A stretch of 64,000 bases of DNA from Clostridia bacterium. Lineage in GTDB: Bacteria > Bacillota_A > Clostridia > Oscillospirales > CAG-272. Of the stretch, positions 16,851 to 26,662 are shown piece by piece. The stretch covers positions 235,913-299,912 of the forward strand of contig JAFTUD010000002.1 in NCBI GenBank assembly GCA_017466455.1, read 5' to 3'. How positions within the stretch are numbered: the first letter of the stretch is position 1; the number at the start of each line of letters is the position of its first letter. The notes under the pieces were generated by a model. The model had not been told where the DNA came from and made no database searches. It was given only the letters and a program-made list of their open reading frames with translations. Position numbers and translations under genes: made by a program.

Positions 16851-17636
16851 ATGAAGGAATTTAAAAATATACAAAGAATTCTCAGCCACACACGCAAGGC
16901 GGTTGAGGAATATGATATGATACAGGACGGGGATCGAATCGCTGTCGGAATTTCGGGGGGCAAGGACTCTCTTACTCTTTTATGCGCGCTTGCAAGAATG
17001 AGAGTATTTCTAAAACAAAAATTCGAGCTTGTGGCAATTACTATTGATATGGGCTTTGAGGGCGCTGACTTCTCAGAGATAGCAAAGCTATGCTCCGAGC
17101 TTGAAGTGGAATATCACATAATTCCTACTCAAATATACAACATAATCTTTAATGTAAGACAAGAAAAAAGCCCCTGCTCATTATGTGCAAGAATGAGACG
17201 CGGAGCCTTGCATGATGCCTCAAAGGAGCTTGGGTGCAATAAAATAGCCCTTGGACATCATTTTGATGATGTTGTTGAAACATTTATGCTAAATCTGTTT
17301 TTTGAGGGTAGAATCGGTTGCTTCCGCCCTGTTACATATTTGTCAATAAAGGATATTACAATGATTCGCCCGCTTATTTACACTCACGAAAGTGAGATCA
17401 AAGCCTTTGCGCAAAGCGAATCCTTGCCCGTATATAAAGCACCTTGCCCTGCCGACGGACACACCGAAAGAGCCAAAATGAAGGCTTTTTTAGAGCCCTT
17501 TGAGCGTGAACATAACGGACTTTACCATAGAATTATGGGAGCTATCCAACGCGGAGAAATTGACGGCTTTCACCCCGATTTCATAGATCAAAAGGAAAAG
17601 CTTCGCCGAAAAAAGGATTCTTCCGAAACAGAATAA
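16851..17636 (+). CDS. TtcA-like tRNA thiolation protein (PP-loop ATPase)
   Basis: The 261-residue protein has the PP-loop SGGKDS at 35-40 and the CxxC pair C109/C112 in CSLCARMRRG, followed by LGHHFDDVVETFMLN at 134-148 and a third cysteine in APCPADGH. This is the pattern of TtcA, which adds sulfur to cytidine 32 of tRNA using a [4Fe-4S] cluster. Related clostridial proteins may modify other positions, so the exact target is inferred. It starts at ATG 16851 after AGAGG; a possible 5' antisense transcript covers the upstream amidase. Confidence 0.8.
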   Translation: MKEFKNIQRILSHTRKAVEEYDMIQDGDRIAVGISGGKDSLTLLCALARMRVFLKQKFELVAITIDMGFEGADFSEIAKLCSELEVEYHIIPTQIYNIIFNVRQEKSPCSLCARMRRGALHDASKELGCNKIALGHHFDDVVETFMLNLFFEGRIGCFRPVTYLSIKDITMIRPLIYTHESEIKAFAQSESLPVYKAPCPADGHTERAKMKAFLEPFEREHNGLYHRIMGAIQRGEIDGFHPDFIDQKEKLRRKKDSSETE

Positions 17637-17667
17637 AAAATACGCTCCAAAAGGAGCGTATTTTTAA
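17634..17667. terminator. Bidirectional terminator between ttcA-like gene and potCD
   Basis: AAAAAATACGCTCC-aaaa-GGAGCGTATTTTTA between the convergent stops at 17636 and 17664. Confidence 0.85.
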
Positions 17668-19895
17668 TTTTGATCAGTATCCTTATCCCTTAACTCGGGC
17701 GGAATAGAAAGCTTTGTCATTGTTGATGTAAATTCAAAGGTTTGCTTTTTTACAGTTGGATTATTCCAGTAGAGCCTTCTTCTTTGTCTCTTTTGAATAT
17801 ACTTATAGACTCCAAATGCAATTATCAAAACAGCAATCACAATGCAAACAACATAGATTCCGCCGTCAAACGATGCCGAATCAACCTTTAGCTCCTCCCA
17901 AAGGCGGTTCAGTGTTGCTCTATTTTCATCACTCATATCTCTATATGCATATGTGTTGAACATATATTCAAGATATGTTTGAGATCCGTCGCCATACAAG
18001 GTGTCAAAGTCAGGGTCGTAAATGAGCTCATAATCCTCACCAAGATAATCAATATAATCAGGGTTTGAAACAACCGTCATATTAGGAGATGCGTAATAAA
18101 TATATTCCGCATTTGCTCTTGCCGCCTCATGCTCATCGCTAAGCATAAAGTCAATATAAATTTCCGCAAGCTCCTTGTTCTCGGCGCCAACAGGAATACA
18201 CATAGCATCGGCATATATGTTCGTTACATACTCACCCTTATCATTCTTTGGATAGAAGAATCCAAGAGATTCATTGTTAGCGATCATTGATAAGCAGTCT
18301 CCTGCATAATACGCGGCAAGCGTTGCCTCTCCACTCTCCATCTTGTTATAGATTTCATCCATAACATAGCTTTGAACGAGTGGCTTTTGAGCCTTTAGCT
18401 TTTCAAATGCTAATTGCCATTCCTCGGGAGTCGCATTGTTAACATCAATACCGAGTGCATACATTGCCGTTCCAAATGCGTCACGAGCATTATTGAACTG
18501 CAAGATTTGACCGGCGTATTTTTCATCCCAAAGAAGCTCCCAGCCAGCCTCTCCATTTTCAATTTTTTCAAGGTCAGCAGGATCCATTTTATCCCTGTTA
18601 TAAATAATACCGATAATTCCATAGGTATACATAACGGAATACTTTTCATCGGGATCGCTATCATAAAATGGATTTTTAAACTGATCGTCCAAATTCTTGT
18701 AGTTAGGAATATTGTCAAGATTAAGCGGCTGTAATAGCCCATCAGCCTTCAAGCGCTCAATCATATAATCTGACGGGACAATAATATCGTACCCGGTTGC
18801 TCCGCTTTTCAGCTTAGCATAAAGGTCTTCGTTGCTTGCAAAGGTCGTATAATTTACTTGTACCTTTATCTTTTCACCATATTTTTCATAGTGTAGCTTC
18901 TCGTAATATTTTTCAAACTCAGCATTTGAATCATATGTTCCCTCACTTCCGTCAGAAATGTACTCTCCCCAGTTATAAACATTAAGGGTTACAGTTTTTG
19001 TTCCGGCGGTGGATATAAATACGATAAGTGTAATTAACGCAATAGCACCAAAAACTGAGCTAACAACAATTTTAGTTATCTTTTTTGCCTTTTTGCTCAT
19101 CTTATCGCGGTTTTTGTCAGAAACAAGATTGGAAACAACAAGCAATACAAGGATTGATACAAATATCAATGTTGAAAGCGCATACATATCAGGAGTTACA
19201 CGCTTTTTGGTCATTGAATAAATTCTGATTGGAAGCGTTTCGAATCCACTACCTATTGTAAAATAGCTAATTACAAAGTCATCAAGTGACAATGTAAACG
19301 CCATTATCAAGCCCGATATAATACCTGGCATAATTTGAGGAAGCTCAACCTTAAAGAAGGATTGCACAGGGGTGCATCCAAGGTCAAGTGCCGCCTCGGG
19401 AAGACTTTTATCCATTTGCTTGAACTTTGGCAAAACGGACAGTATTACATACGGAAGGTTAAAGGTTATATGAGCAATTAACACCGTGCCAAAGCCCAAG
19501 CTTGTCTTTTGCCCTACCAAAACACCAACAAACACGAACAACAGCATCATAGAAATACCGGTAACAATCTCAGGATTCATCATCGGTATTTTTGTAACGG
19601 ACATAGTTCCGCTTTTAAGATACTTATTCTTCATTTTGAACACACCATACGCCGCCATTGTTCCTATCAAGGTAGCAATAACCGATGATAAAATGGCAAG
19701 AATTAGCGTGTTTTTGAGCGCGTTAAGCGTTGCGGAGTCGCTAAACAGCTCCTTGTACCACTTTAGCGAAAAGCCCTCAAAGCCACTCGTACTGTTTGAG
19801 GAGTTAAAGGAATACAGGATAAGCACCGCAATCGGCATGTAAAGGAAAACGAAGCACAGTACGGTATAAATGTTTCCAAAGGCTTTCTTTTTCAT
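17664..19895 (-). CDS. potCD: PotC-PotD fusion: spermidine/putrescine ABC permease joined to its substrate-binding protein
   Basis: The 743-residue protein joins two components. Residues 1-265 are a PotC-type permease with six membrane helices and the EAA loop EAALDLGCTPVQSFFKVELPQIMPG (167-191). A further helix at about 275-297 leads to an extracytoplasmic PotD-like binding domain (about 302-670; starts TVTLNVYNWGEYISDG, with YGIIGIIYNRDKM and AAYYAGDCLSMIANN). Unusually, another membrane helix follows (about 680-697) and then a cytoplasmic basic tail. The binding protein is thus tethered at both ends. No separate potD is present in the operon. It overlaps potB by 4 nt. The substrate is predicted from family to be spermidine or putrescine. 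Confidence 0.88.
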   Translation of the reverse strand: MKKKAFGNIYTVLCFVFLYMPIAVLILYSFNSSNSTSGFEGFSLKWYKELFSDSATLNALKNTLILAILSSVIATLIGTMAAYGVFKMKNKYLKSGTMSVTKIPMMNPEIVTGISMMLLFVFVGVLVGQKTSLGFGTVLIAHITFNLPYVILSVLPKFKQMDKSLPEAALDLGCTPVQSFFKVELPQIMPGIISGLIMAFTLSLDDFVISYFTIGSGFETLPIRIYSMTKKRVTPDMYALSTLIFVSILVLLVVSNLVSDKNRDKMSKKAKKITKIVVSSVFGAIALITLIVFISTAGTKTVTLNVYNWGEYISDGSEGTYDSNAEFEKYYEKLHYEKYGEKIKVQVNYTTFASNEDLYAKLKSGATGYDIIVPSDYMIERLKADGLLQPLNLDNIPNYKNLDDQFKNPFYDSDPDEKYSVMYTYGIIGIIYNRDKMDPADLEKIENGEAGWELLWDEKYAGQILQFNNARDAFGTAMYALGIDVNNATPEEWQLAFEKLKAQKPLVQSYVMDEIYNKMESGEATLAAYYAGDCLSMIANNESLGFFYPKNDKGEYVTNIYADAMCIPVGAENKELAEIYIDFMLSDEHEAARANAEYIYYASPNMTVVSNPDYIDYLGEDYELIYDPDFDTLYGDGSQTYLEYMFNTYAYRDMSDENRATLNRLWEELKVDSASFDGGIYVVCIVIAVLIIAFGVYKYIQKRQRRRLYWNNPTVKKQTFEFTSTMTKLSIPPELRDKDTDQN

Positions 19896-20722
19896 ACCAC
19901 TACACCTCCGTCATCCTCACCCGAATACTTGTTCATTATCGCCATGCTTATCATGATAATAATCATAAGCACAAGCGACATTGCAGCTCCAAGATTATAG
20001 TTATATGCAGTTTGGAACTGTCTTTCTATTGTATCTCCTATGAGGTCGAAGTTTCCACCGCCAAGCTTTTGAGAAATGTAGAATGTACTGATCGAAGGAA
20101 CGAACACCATTGTAACACCGGAAATAATTCCCGAAACACTAAGAGGCACAACAACGCTCGTAAGCACCTTAATGGGACTGCATCCGAGATCGGATGCCGC
20201 CTCAAGAAGCCTTGTATCAATCTTACTCATAACCGAGTGAAGTGGAATTATCATATATGGAAGATAGTTATACACCATTCCAAGAATTACCGCACCTGAT
20301 GTATTTATCATATGTATCGGACCTATGCCTATCGCATCAAGTATTGTGTTTATAATACCTGTATCCTCAAGAATCGCCATCCACGAGTAGGTACGAATAA
20401 GGAAATTCAACCACTGAGGAAGCATAACAAGCATAATAAGAATCTTTTGAGTCTTAGGGCTTGTCTTGGTCATAAAATATGCAATAGGATACGCAATAAT
20501 TAGGCATATCACGGTTGCCAAAAAGGCAAAGCATACACTCCTCAAAAATATTTCAAGATAGCTCGCCTGTGCAAGCTCGGAAATATTCGAGAAGGTAAAG
20601 TTCCCCTCTTTATCCGTAAAGGCATAATACACTACAAAAAGAAGCGGTGCAATTATAAACAATACCGCCCACACAATATGAGGCGCAGCCATTGCTTTTT
20701 GAATTATGCTCTTTTTGTTCAT
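19892..20722 (-). CDS. potB: Spermidine/putrescine ABC transporter permease PotB
   Basis: From the ATG at 20722 the protein has 276 residues, with six predicted membrane helices and the EAA loop LEAASDLGCSPIKVLTSVVVPLSVSG. It pairs with the PotC half of the fusion to form the membrane channel. The frame is open upstream to 20773, but the AGGAGGAAGAG at the 3' end of potA sits properly for 20722. The start is 4 nt after the potA stop; the end overlaps potCD. Confidence 0.9.
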   Translation of the reverse strand: MNKKSIIQKAMAAPHIVWAVLFIIAPLLFVVYYAFTDKEGNFTFSNISELAQASYLEIFLRSVCFAFLATVICLIIAYPIAYFMTKTSPKTQKILIMLVMLPQWLNFLIRTYSWMAILEDTGIINTILDAIGIGPIHMINTSGAVILGMVYNYLPYMIIPLHSVMSKIDTRLLEAASDLGCSPIKVLTSVVVPLSVSGIISGVTMVFVPSISTFYISQKLGGGNFDLIGDTIERQFQTAYNYNLGAAMSLVLMIIIMISMAIMNKYSGEDDGGVVV

Positions 20723-20726
20723 TCTC

Positions 20727-21848
20727 TTACTCTTCCTCCTCTGTGATATCAGATAGCTTTTCAAGCTCATCACTAAAGGACGAGTAATCTCCGAACATAT
20801 TGGAATACTCGGATTTTTTCATTATATGAATAGCATCGGGCTCTATATAAAGTCCGATTTTTTGGGCAGGAGCAACATAATCCGTAGACTGTATCATCCA
20901 TTTGAAATTATTTATAGTAACGATAATTTCGTAATGCACACCCTTAAATGTAACTGAATCCACAATTCCGCAAAGCATTCCCTTTTCGGGTGCGACAACA
21001 TCTACATCCTCAGGGCGAATTACAACATCAACAGACTCATTTTTATCAAAGCCCTTATCAAGACATTCAAACTCTTGTCCGGAAAATCTAGCCCTATAAT
21101 CATCAAGCATAACACCGTCTATTATGTTACTCTCTCCGATAAAGTCAGCGACAAATGCGTTTTGCGGCTCATTGTAAATATCGGTGGGCGTACCTATTTG
21201 CTGAATTTTTCCGTCCGCCATTACGACAACCGTATCAGACATACTGAGCGCTTCCTCTTGGTCATGAGTTACATATATAAATGTAATGCCTGTTTTTCTC
21301 TGTATATTTTTAAGCTCATTTTGCATATCCTTACGAAGCTTCAAGTCAAGAGCTCCCAAGGGCTCATCAAGCAAAAGCACCCTTGGCTTGTTAATAAGCG
21401 CTCTTGCAATAGCAACTCTTTGCTGTTGTCCGCCCGAGAGCAAATTAACATCTCTTTTTTCAAAGCCCTTAAGGTTCACCATAGTGAGCATTTCTTCTAC
21501 GCGTTCATAAATTTCTTCTTCAGATACTTTTTTCAATCGAAGAGCAAAAGCAATGTTTTCATAAACATTAAGGTGCGGAAATAGTGCGTACTTTTGAAAC
21601 ACAGTATTTACCGAGCGCTTGTATGGTGGTAAATCATTGATCAATTCTCCATCAAACATTACCTCTCCGCAGTCAGGCGTGACAAAGCCCGCTATAATCC
21701 TTAGCGTTGTCGTCTTTCCACATCCGGACGGACCGAGCAATGTAATAAATTCCTTCTCATACACATTAAGATCAATACTGTCAAGTATTATCTCTCCATC
21801 AAAGGATTTACCAACACCCTTTAACTCAATGATCTTTTTTTCGTTCAT
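20727..21848 (-). CDS. potA: Spermidine/putrescine ABC transporter ATP-binding protein PotA
   Basis: The 373-residue ATPase has Walker [10 protein letters not shown] at 39-47, Q-loop, signature LSGGQQQR at 137-144, Walker B LLLDEP at 158-163 and a C-terminal TOBE domain (about 280-345). It powers polyamine import with PotB and PotCD. It is the first gene of the operon. The ATG at 21848 is preceded by GGGGATAGAA. Annotation as PotA rather than another Opp/CUT ATPase rests on the operon partners. Confidence 0.92.
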   Translation of the reverse strand: MNEKKIIELKGVGKSFDGEIILDSIDLNVYEKEFITLLGPSGCGKTTTLRIIAGFVTPDCGEVMFDGELINDLPPYKRSVNTVFQKYALFPHLNVYENIAFALRLKKVSEEEIYERVEEMLTMVNLKGFEKRDVNLLSGGQQQRVAIARALINKPRVLLLDEPLGALDLKLRKDMQNELKNIQRKTGITFIYVTHDQEEALSMSDTVVVMADGKIQQIGTPTDIYNEPQNAFVADFIGESNIIDGVMLDDYRARFSGQEFECLDKGFDKNESVDVVIRPEDVDVVAPEKGMLCGIVDSVTFKGVHYEIIVTINNFKWMIQSTDYVAPAQKIGLYIEPDAIHIMKKSEYSNMFGDYSSFSDELEKLSDITEEEE

Positions 21849-21927
21849 TTCTATCCCCGTTCTTTCATAGTTTCGACCAGCAAAAACAAAAATCCTCTTT
21901 TTTCGTCCTTATATGCAAGCCAATAAA

Positions 21928-21956
21928 ATTATAACAAATAATATAGAAATGTGCAA
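21928..21956 (-). promoter_or_regulatory. Sigma-A type promoter of the pot operon
   Basis: Minus strand TTGCAC (21951-21956), 17-nt spacer, TATAAT (21928-21933). It lies in the gap after the M50 protease gene. The leader is about 75 nt and shows no obvious riboswitch. Confidence 0.7.
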
Positions 21957-21976
21957 TAGTTATTTTAAAAAATATT

Positions 21977-22561
21977 CTATTTTTTGTATAATTTTTCACT
22001 TGAAAAGCAGATTTGAACAAGCAAAAAGACAGAAATGAAAAATAATGATACATTTGAGTTGAAAACAAGCTGCAAATATACGGCAAAAATCCAAAGCACT
22101 CCCACCGCAAATGCAGATATAAAATTGTAAATCTTAATCGCCCGTTCCTCTTGGAAAATCAACAGCAACAAGCATCTTAACACCCTACCGCCATCAAGGC
22201 TTGAAACGGGATATATGTTCATCAATGCTAAGGATGCATTACATAGAATGTAAAAAACGGTAATCTCTGCCATCTTGAGTCTGAAAATCAGCGGTAATGC
22301 TAAAAAAACCAAGTTGAAGACTATACCACCGAGCGAAACAACAAGCTCCTTTTTATAAGAAACACCTTCAAAATCATATGAAAGCCTCAAGCGAAAAAGC
22401 TTCATTTGAAATTTACGCATTTTTACTCCGCAAGCCTTGGCAAAAAACAAATGTCCGCCCTCGTGAATTGCGTAACACAAAATCAAAATAAGCGGATATT
22501 GAGATGATGAAACACTCAGTAGCGTAAAAAGTATTGCTATAACTCCTATTTTTTCATTCAT
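21977..22561 (-). CDS. Site-2 protease family (M50) membrane metalloprotease
   Basis: The 194-residue polytopic protein has the zinc motif HEGGH at 33-37 in a membrane helix and the second motif SLDGGRVL at 121-128 (third zinc ligand D123), the arrangement of the SpoIVFB/site-2 protease branch. Such proteases cut membrane-embedded regulators or pro-sigma factors. It is short, with no CBS or PDZ domain. The substrate is unknown. The ribosome binding site (GGTGG) is modest; no clear promoter was found. Confidence 0.8.
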   Translation of the reverse strand: MNEKIGVIAILFTLLSVSSSQYPLILILCYAIHEGGHLFFAKACGVKMRKFQMKLFRLRLSYDFEGVSYKKELVVSLGGIVFNLVFLALPLIFRLKMAEITVFYILCNASLALMNIYPVSSLDGGRVLRCLLLLIFQEERAIKIYNFISAFAVGVLWIFAVYLQLVFNSNVSLFFISVFLLVQICFSSEKLYKK

Positions 22562-22679
22562 AATACGCCACCAAAATGAAATTTTTACTGAAAATCAATA
22601 TTTTCATAAATTAGTCTCCCATCGATCAAGCGCTTACTGTCAAAAGAGTACAATTATCAAAAATCGTACTATATTTATA

Positions 22680-22708
22680 TTGATTTTTCGCAAAATCTAT
22701 GATAAAAT
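22680..22708 (+). promoter_or_regulatory. Sigma-A type promoter of rarA
   Basis: TTGATT (22680-22685), 17-nt spacer ending in ATGA, TAAAAT (22703-22708); followed by GAGGTG and ATG at 22739. Confidence 0.75.
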
Positions 22709-22738
22709 AAGGCGTAGTATCTTATGTGAGGTGAATTT

Positions 22739-23965
22739 ATGACTAATCAGCCACTCGCAGATAAATTAAGACCCACAAGCTTTGATGAAATCGCAGGACA
22801 AGCGCATTTAATATCAAAAAATGGCGTTATCAGAAAAATGGTTGGCTCTGGAAGAATCACAAATATGATATTCTTCGGACCTCCCGGCACAGGAAAAACA
22901 ACCGTTGCGAATATAATTGCAAAAAATTCGGGAATGGAGCTTTACAGACTAAATGCCACTACCGCCTCTCTTTCCGATGTGAAGGATGTAATCGCACAGT
23001 CCAGCTCTGTTTTCTCCTCAAACGGAATCCTGTTGTATCTTGATGAAATTCAGTATTTCAACAAAAAACAACAGCAATCGCTTCTTGAATATATAGAGGA
23101 CGGACGGGTTACTCTTATTGCTTCTACGACCGAAAATCCTTATTTTTACATATACGATGCTCTTATTTCCCGTTGCTCGGTTTTTGAATTCAAGCGAGTA
23201 AATCCAAAGGAAATCACGCCCGTTTTAGCTCGTGCGATTGATGTTATGAACAAGGAAAATTCATTATCAAAAGCATATTCATCTGACGCTCTTGAATATC
23301 TTGCGTCCTGCTCGGGCGGAGATGTCAGACACGCACTCACGCTTCTTGAGGGGGCTTATTACGCAAGCGATGATATAATTACTCGTGAAATCGCCGAGAG
23401 CTTTATTCCAACTGTATCAGCTGGTGCCTTCGACCGTAGCGATGATGTCCACTACAACCTTCTATCGGGGCTTCAAAAATCAATTAGAGGCTCTGACCCT
23501 GATGCTGCGGTATTTTATCTTGCCAAGCTTCTTGAGGGCGGAGACATATTATCAGCATGTAGGCGGCTTCAGGTAATCGCATCCGAGGATGTTGGTCTTG
23601 CCTATCCGCAGGCAGCTCAAATCACATATGCTCTTTGCTGTTCAGCGCGAGAGTTAGGCTTGCCTGAGGCAAAAATTCCGCTTGCCAACTGCGCAATAAT
23701 GCTCGCTACTGCTCCTAAATCAAACTCTGCTTATATGGCGATAAACTCCGCAACAGCCGACATACACGCAGGAAAGGGAAATACTATCCCACTGCACCTT
23801 CAAGCCCCACTGTTTAAGGGCTATAAATATCCGCACGACTACCCTTCTCATTGGGTTAAGCAGCAATACTTGCCCGATGATATAAAAAATTCTGTATATT
23901 ATTTGTATGGAGATAATAAAAACGAGCAAGCCGCAAAGGCTTTTTGGGACAAAATTAAAAAATAA
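22739..23965 (+). CDS. rarA: Replication-associated recombination protein RarA (MgsA AAA+ ATPase)
   Basis: The 408-residue AAA+ protein has Walker A GPPGTGKT at 47-54, Walker B YLDEIQ at 100-105 and an arginine-finger region SRCSVFEFKRV, then the MgsA/WRNIP1 C-terminal tetramerisation part (DPDAAVFYLAKLLEGGD, RRLQVIASEDVGLAYPQA, GYKYPHDYP). The N-terminus (MTNQPLADKLRPTSFDEIAGQ) is typical. It acts at stalled replication forks. Monocistronic, with promoter and terminator. Confidence 0.95.
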   Translation: MTNQPLADKLRPTSFDEIAGQAHLISKNGVIRKMVGSGRITNMIFFGPPGTGKTTVANIIAKNSGMELYRLNATTASLSDVKDVIAQSSSVFSSNGILLYLDEIQYFNKKQQQSLLEYIEDGRVTLIASTTENPYFYIYDALISRCSVFEFKRVNPKEITPVLARAIDVMNKENSLSKAYSSDALEYLASCSGGDVRHALTLLEGAYYASDDIITREIAESFIPTVSAGAFDRSDDVHYNLLSGLQKSIRGSDPDAAVFYLAKLLEGGDILSACRRLQVIASEDVGLAYPQAAQITYALCCSARELGLPEAKIPLANCAIMLATAPKSNSAYMAINSATADIHAGKGNTIPLHLQAPLFKGYKYPHDYPSHWVKQQYLPDDIKNSVYYLYGDNKNEQAAKAFWDKIKK

Positions 23966-24000
23966 TTAAAAAGACAAGGCACCGTGCCTTGTCTTTTTAA
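23966..24000. terminator. Bidirectional terminator after rarA and the met operon
   Basis: AAAAAGACAAGGCAC-CGTGCCTTGTCTTTTT, a perfect 14-bp stem between convergent stops. Confidence 0.85.
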
Positions 24001-24297
24001 TTATTTAAAGCTTATTTCCCTGATTTCTGTCTTCTCTATATATTTATTCTTGATTTCCATCGCCGCCTTCATATGCTCCTGCGTCATATGAACCTCTTGG
24101 CATTTCTTTTCACGCCATTCCTCATAAAGCACTACCGTGCCCGGATTATCAAGTGATAGAAAATATTCATATTTCTCGCATCCGTCCTCTGCTCGGATTT
24201 TTTCAATTATCCCTTCTCTTGCAAGGTCTAAAATAAACTCTCTTGCATCCTTAGAGGACTTTGCTGTGTAAATGACACATATACAAAACCTTTCCAT
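24001..24297 (-). CDS. Antibiotic biosynthesis monooxygenase-like (ABM domain) protein
   Basis: From the ATG at 24297 it is 98 residues, a single ABM ferredoxin-like domain: FCICVIYTAKSSKDAREFILDL, GCEKYEYFLSLDNPGTVVLYEEWRE, then HMTQEHMKAAMEIKNKY. Family members are small dimeric oxygenases or quinol monooxygenases; the activity in this anaerobe is unknown. The frame is open further upstream inside metH, but GGGAG 6 nt before 24297 fixes the start, 1 nt before the metH stop codon. It is the last gene of the met operon. Confidence 0.75.
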   Translation of the reverse strand: MERFCICVIYTAKSSKDAREFILDLAREGIIEKIRAEDGCEKYEYFLSLDNPGTVVLYEEWREKKCQEVHMTQEHMKAAMEIKNKYIEKTEIREISFK

Positions 24298-24298
24298 A

Positions 24299-26662
24299 TT
24301 ATTCTCCCGTTTCATAAAATTCCTGAGCATACCTAACCGCTTCCATTGCATCCTTTGCATACTTGTCCGCACCAATCATTTCGGCATATTCAGGTGTTAA
24401 GACCGCACCGCCAACCATAACCCGTATGGTTGGATCATATGCCTTAAGCACTTTAATTGCTTGCTCCATGGCGGGTACAGTCGTAGTCATAAGTGCGGAA
24501 AGCCCAACGAGCTTTATTCCCGTCTTTTTTGCCTCAGTTAAAATAGTCTCAGCAGACACATCCTTGCCCAAATCATGAACACTGTATCCGTAATTTTGCA
24601 GAATAACCTTTACAATGTTCTTGCCTATATCATGAATATCGCCCTTTACGGTAGCGATGATAAATCCGCCCTTGCTTGCGCTATCTGAGGTCGGTAATTT
24701 CTCCTTTATGACATCAAACGCAGCATTTGCGGTTTCTGCACTTATCAAAAGCTGTGGCAAAAACGATATTCCGTTCTCATAATTCTTACCGACAGCATCA
24801 AGCGCAGGAATTATCATAGTATTAACAATTTCAAGGGGGGGCGTATCTATAATTAAGGATTGAGTTATATTTCTTGCCTCACTCTTTAGCCCTTTGATTA
24901 TAGCGTCATATAGGGTCGTTTCCGAATTTGTATTAGTTTTAACATCATCTATCTGTTGCTCGGATGCAAACGAGATATATTCCTTGCAAGCATCATCTAT
25001 TCCCATAAGCGCATTGTATGAGTGATAGATCTTCATCATTTCTTTAGAAAACGGATTCATAATAACCGCATCAAGTCCGTTTTGCATAGCAAGGGCAAAA
25101 AATGTTGATGTAACATAATCCCTATTTGGCAAGCCAAAGGAAACATTTGAAATTCCGAGGGACACCTTAACCCCTATTTTCTCTTTTATTAACCTTATAG
25201 AATCAAGTGTTACAAGAGGAGCGCTTGCATCGGAGCTAACCGTCAAGCACAGTGGATCAACAATTATATCCTTTTTGTCAATTCCATATTCTACTGCCCT
25301 GTCCACTATTTTTTTAGCAATTTCATATCTTCCAACAGCGGTGCTTGGTATTCCGTTTTCATCCAAGGTAAGTGCAATCACCGCTCCGCCATATTTCTTA
25401 ACAAGCGGAAAAACCGAGTCCATGCTTTCCGCCTTGCCGTTTACTGAGTTTACAAGAGGCTTTCCATTGTAAATGCGCATTGCAGACTCTAACGCCAAAG
25501 TGTCAGATGTATCAATTTGTAGCGGTAATGAGGTTACAGACTGAATTTCCTTAATAGCGTTTACAAGCATTTCCTTTTCGTCAATTTCGGGCAAGCCTAC
25601 ATTAACATCAAGCATATGGGCTCCGCATTCCTCTTGAGCTATTGCCTCATTCAAAAGATAATTTATGTTATTTTCCCTTAGCGCCGCTTTTAGCTTTGAT
25701 TTACCGGTAGGATTTATTCTCTCACCTATGAGGATCACCCTTTCATCAAGCGTACACGCCCTTGAAAAGGATGATAAAACAGTAAGGTTTTTCTTTAGTA
25801 TCGGCTTCGGCTCTGTTCCCTTTAACGCTTTTACTACCTTACCTATATATTCGGGAGTAGTTCCACAGCATCCGCCAAGACATCTTGCACCCATCCTTGC
25901 AATTTCAACCACATTGTCGCAAAATTCATCGCTTGAGCTGCTGTAACATGTTTTTCCGTCATGAATACAGGGCATTCCGGCGTTTGGATTAACAATAACA
26001 GGCACAGATGCCCTTTCCAAAATACGAGGAACAAATTTTTTAAGCTCCTGCGCTCCAAGCGAGCAATTCACTCCAAGAGCGCTGACGCCGAGTGCCTCAA
26101 GCATTGCAACCATAGAATCAACATCGCATCCGGTCATTGTTTTTCCCTTTTCATCTAAAACAAAGGTTGCAAATATGGGCAACGATGAATTTTCCTTTGC
26201 GGCGATAATTGCTGCCTTTAATTCATACGGATCATTCATTGTTTCAATAATTATTAAATCAGCACCTTGCGTTCCCGCCTTCACTGTCCTTGCGAAGGCA
26301 GATACAGCATCCTCAAAATCAAGATCGCCAAGCGGCTTCAAAAGCCTTCCTGTTGGTCCTATGTCAAGAGCGATATACTGTTCTTCCTTATAAATGGCAT
26401 TTTTTGCGTTTTGAATAGCTGCACTAACAACCTCTTCAACATTCTCTATTTTGAGTGGATTTGCACCGAATGTGTTTGTTGTAATCACATTTGCGCCCGC
26501 CTCAAGATATGATTTGTGAATTTCGGTTATTTCTCTTGAATGAGTTATATTCCATTCCTCGGGAATTTCGCCCGACTTTAGTCCTCTTTCTTGCAAAAGA
26601 GTGCCCATTCCTCCGTCAAAAAACAAAAAATCCTTTTTTATTTTAAGCAAAATATCCATCAT
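24299..26662 (-). CDS. metH: Cobalamin-dependent methionine synthase MetH, lacking the reactivation domain
   Basis: The 787-residue enzyme transfers a methyl group from methyl-tetrahydrofolate via cobalamin to homocysteine. Its order is: homocysteine domain with zinc ligands C200, C265, C266 (GVNCSLG and GGCCGT); pterin-binding domain (about 310-570, starting VILIGERINPTG); helical cap; and B12-binding domain with DIHDIG at 675-680 (His 677 as cobalt ligand). The AdoMet-binding reactivation domain of the long MetH (about 1,200 residues) is absent and is instead encoded by the adjacent upstream gene. It overlaps that gene by 4 nt. Confidence 0.95.
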   Translation of the reverse strand: MMDILLKIKKDFLFFDGGMGTLLQERGLKSGEIPEEWNITHSREITEIHKSYLEAGANVITTNTFGANPLKIENVEEVVSAAIQNAKNAIYKEEQYIALDIGPTGRLLKPLGDLDFEDAVSAFARTVKAGTQGADLIIIETMNDPYELKAAIIAAKENSSLPIFATFVLDEKGKTMTGCDVDSMVAMLEALGVSALGVNCSLGAQELKKFVPRILERASVPVIVNPNAGMPCIHDGKTCYSSSSDEFCDNVVEIARMGARCLGGCCGTTPEYIGKVVKALKGTEPKPILKKNLTVLSSFSRACTLDERVILIGERINPTGKSKLKAALRENNINYLLNEAIAQEECGAHMLDVNVGLPEIDEKEMLVNAIKEIQSVTSLPLQIDTSDTLALESAMRIYNGKPLVNSVNGKAESMDSVFPLVKKYGGAVIALTLDENGIPSTAVGRYEIAKKIVDRAVEYGIDKKDIIVDPLCLTVSSDASAPLVTLDSIRLIKEKIGVKVSLGISNVSFGLPNRDYVTSTFFALAMQNGLDAVIMNPFSKEMMKIYHSYNALMGIDDACKEYISFASEQQIDDVKTNTNSETTLYDAIIKGLKSEARNITQSLIIDTPPLEIVNTMIIPALDAVGKNYENGISFLPQLLISAETANAAFDVIKEKLPTSDSASKGGFIIATVKGDIHDIGKNIVKVILQNYGYSVHDLGKDVSAETILTEAKKTGIKLVGLSALMTTTVPAMEQAIKVLKAYDPTIRVMVGGAVLTPEYAEMIGADKYAKDAMEAVRYAQEFYETGE

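Noticed and set aside
22622..22640. AAGCGCTT palindrome resembling a catabolite-response (cre) site between the M50 gene and rarA
   Set aside because: Only about 10 of 14 consensus positions match and neither neighbour is a sugar gene.
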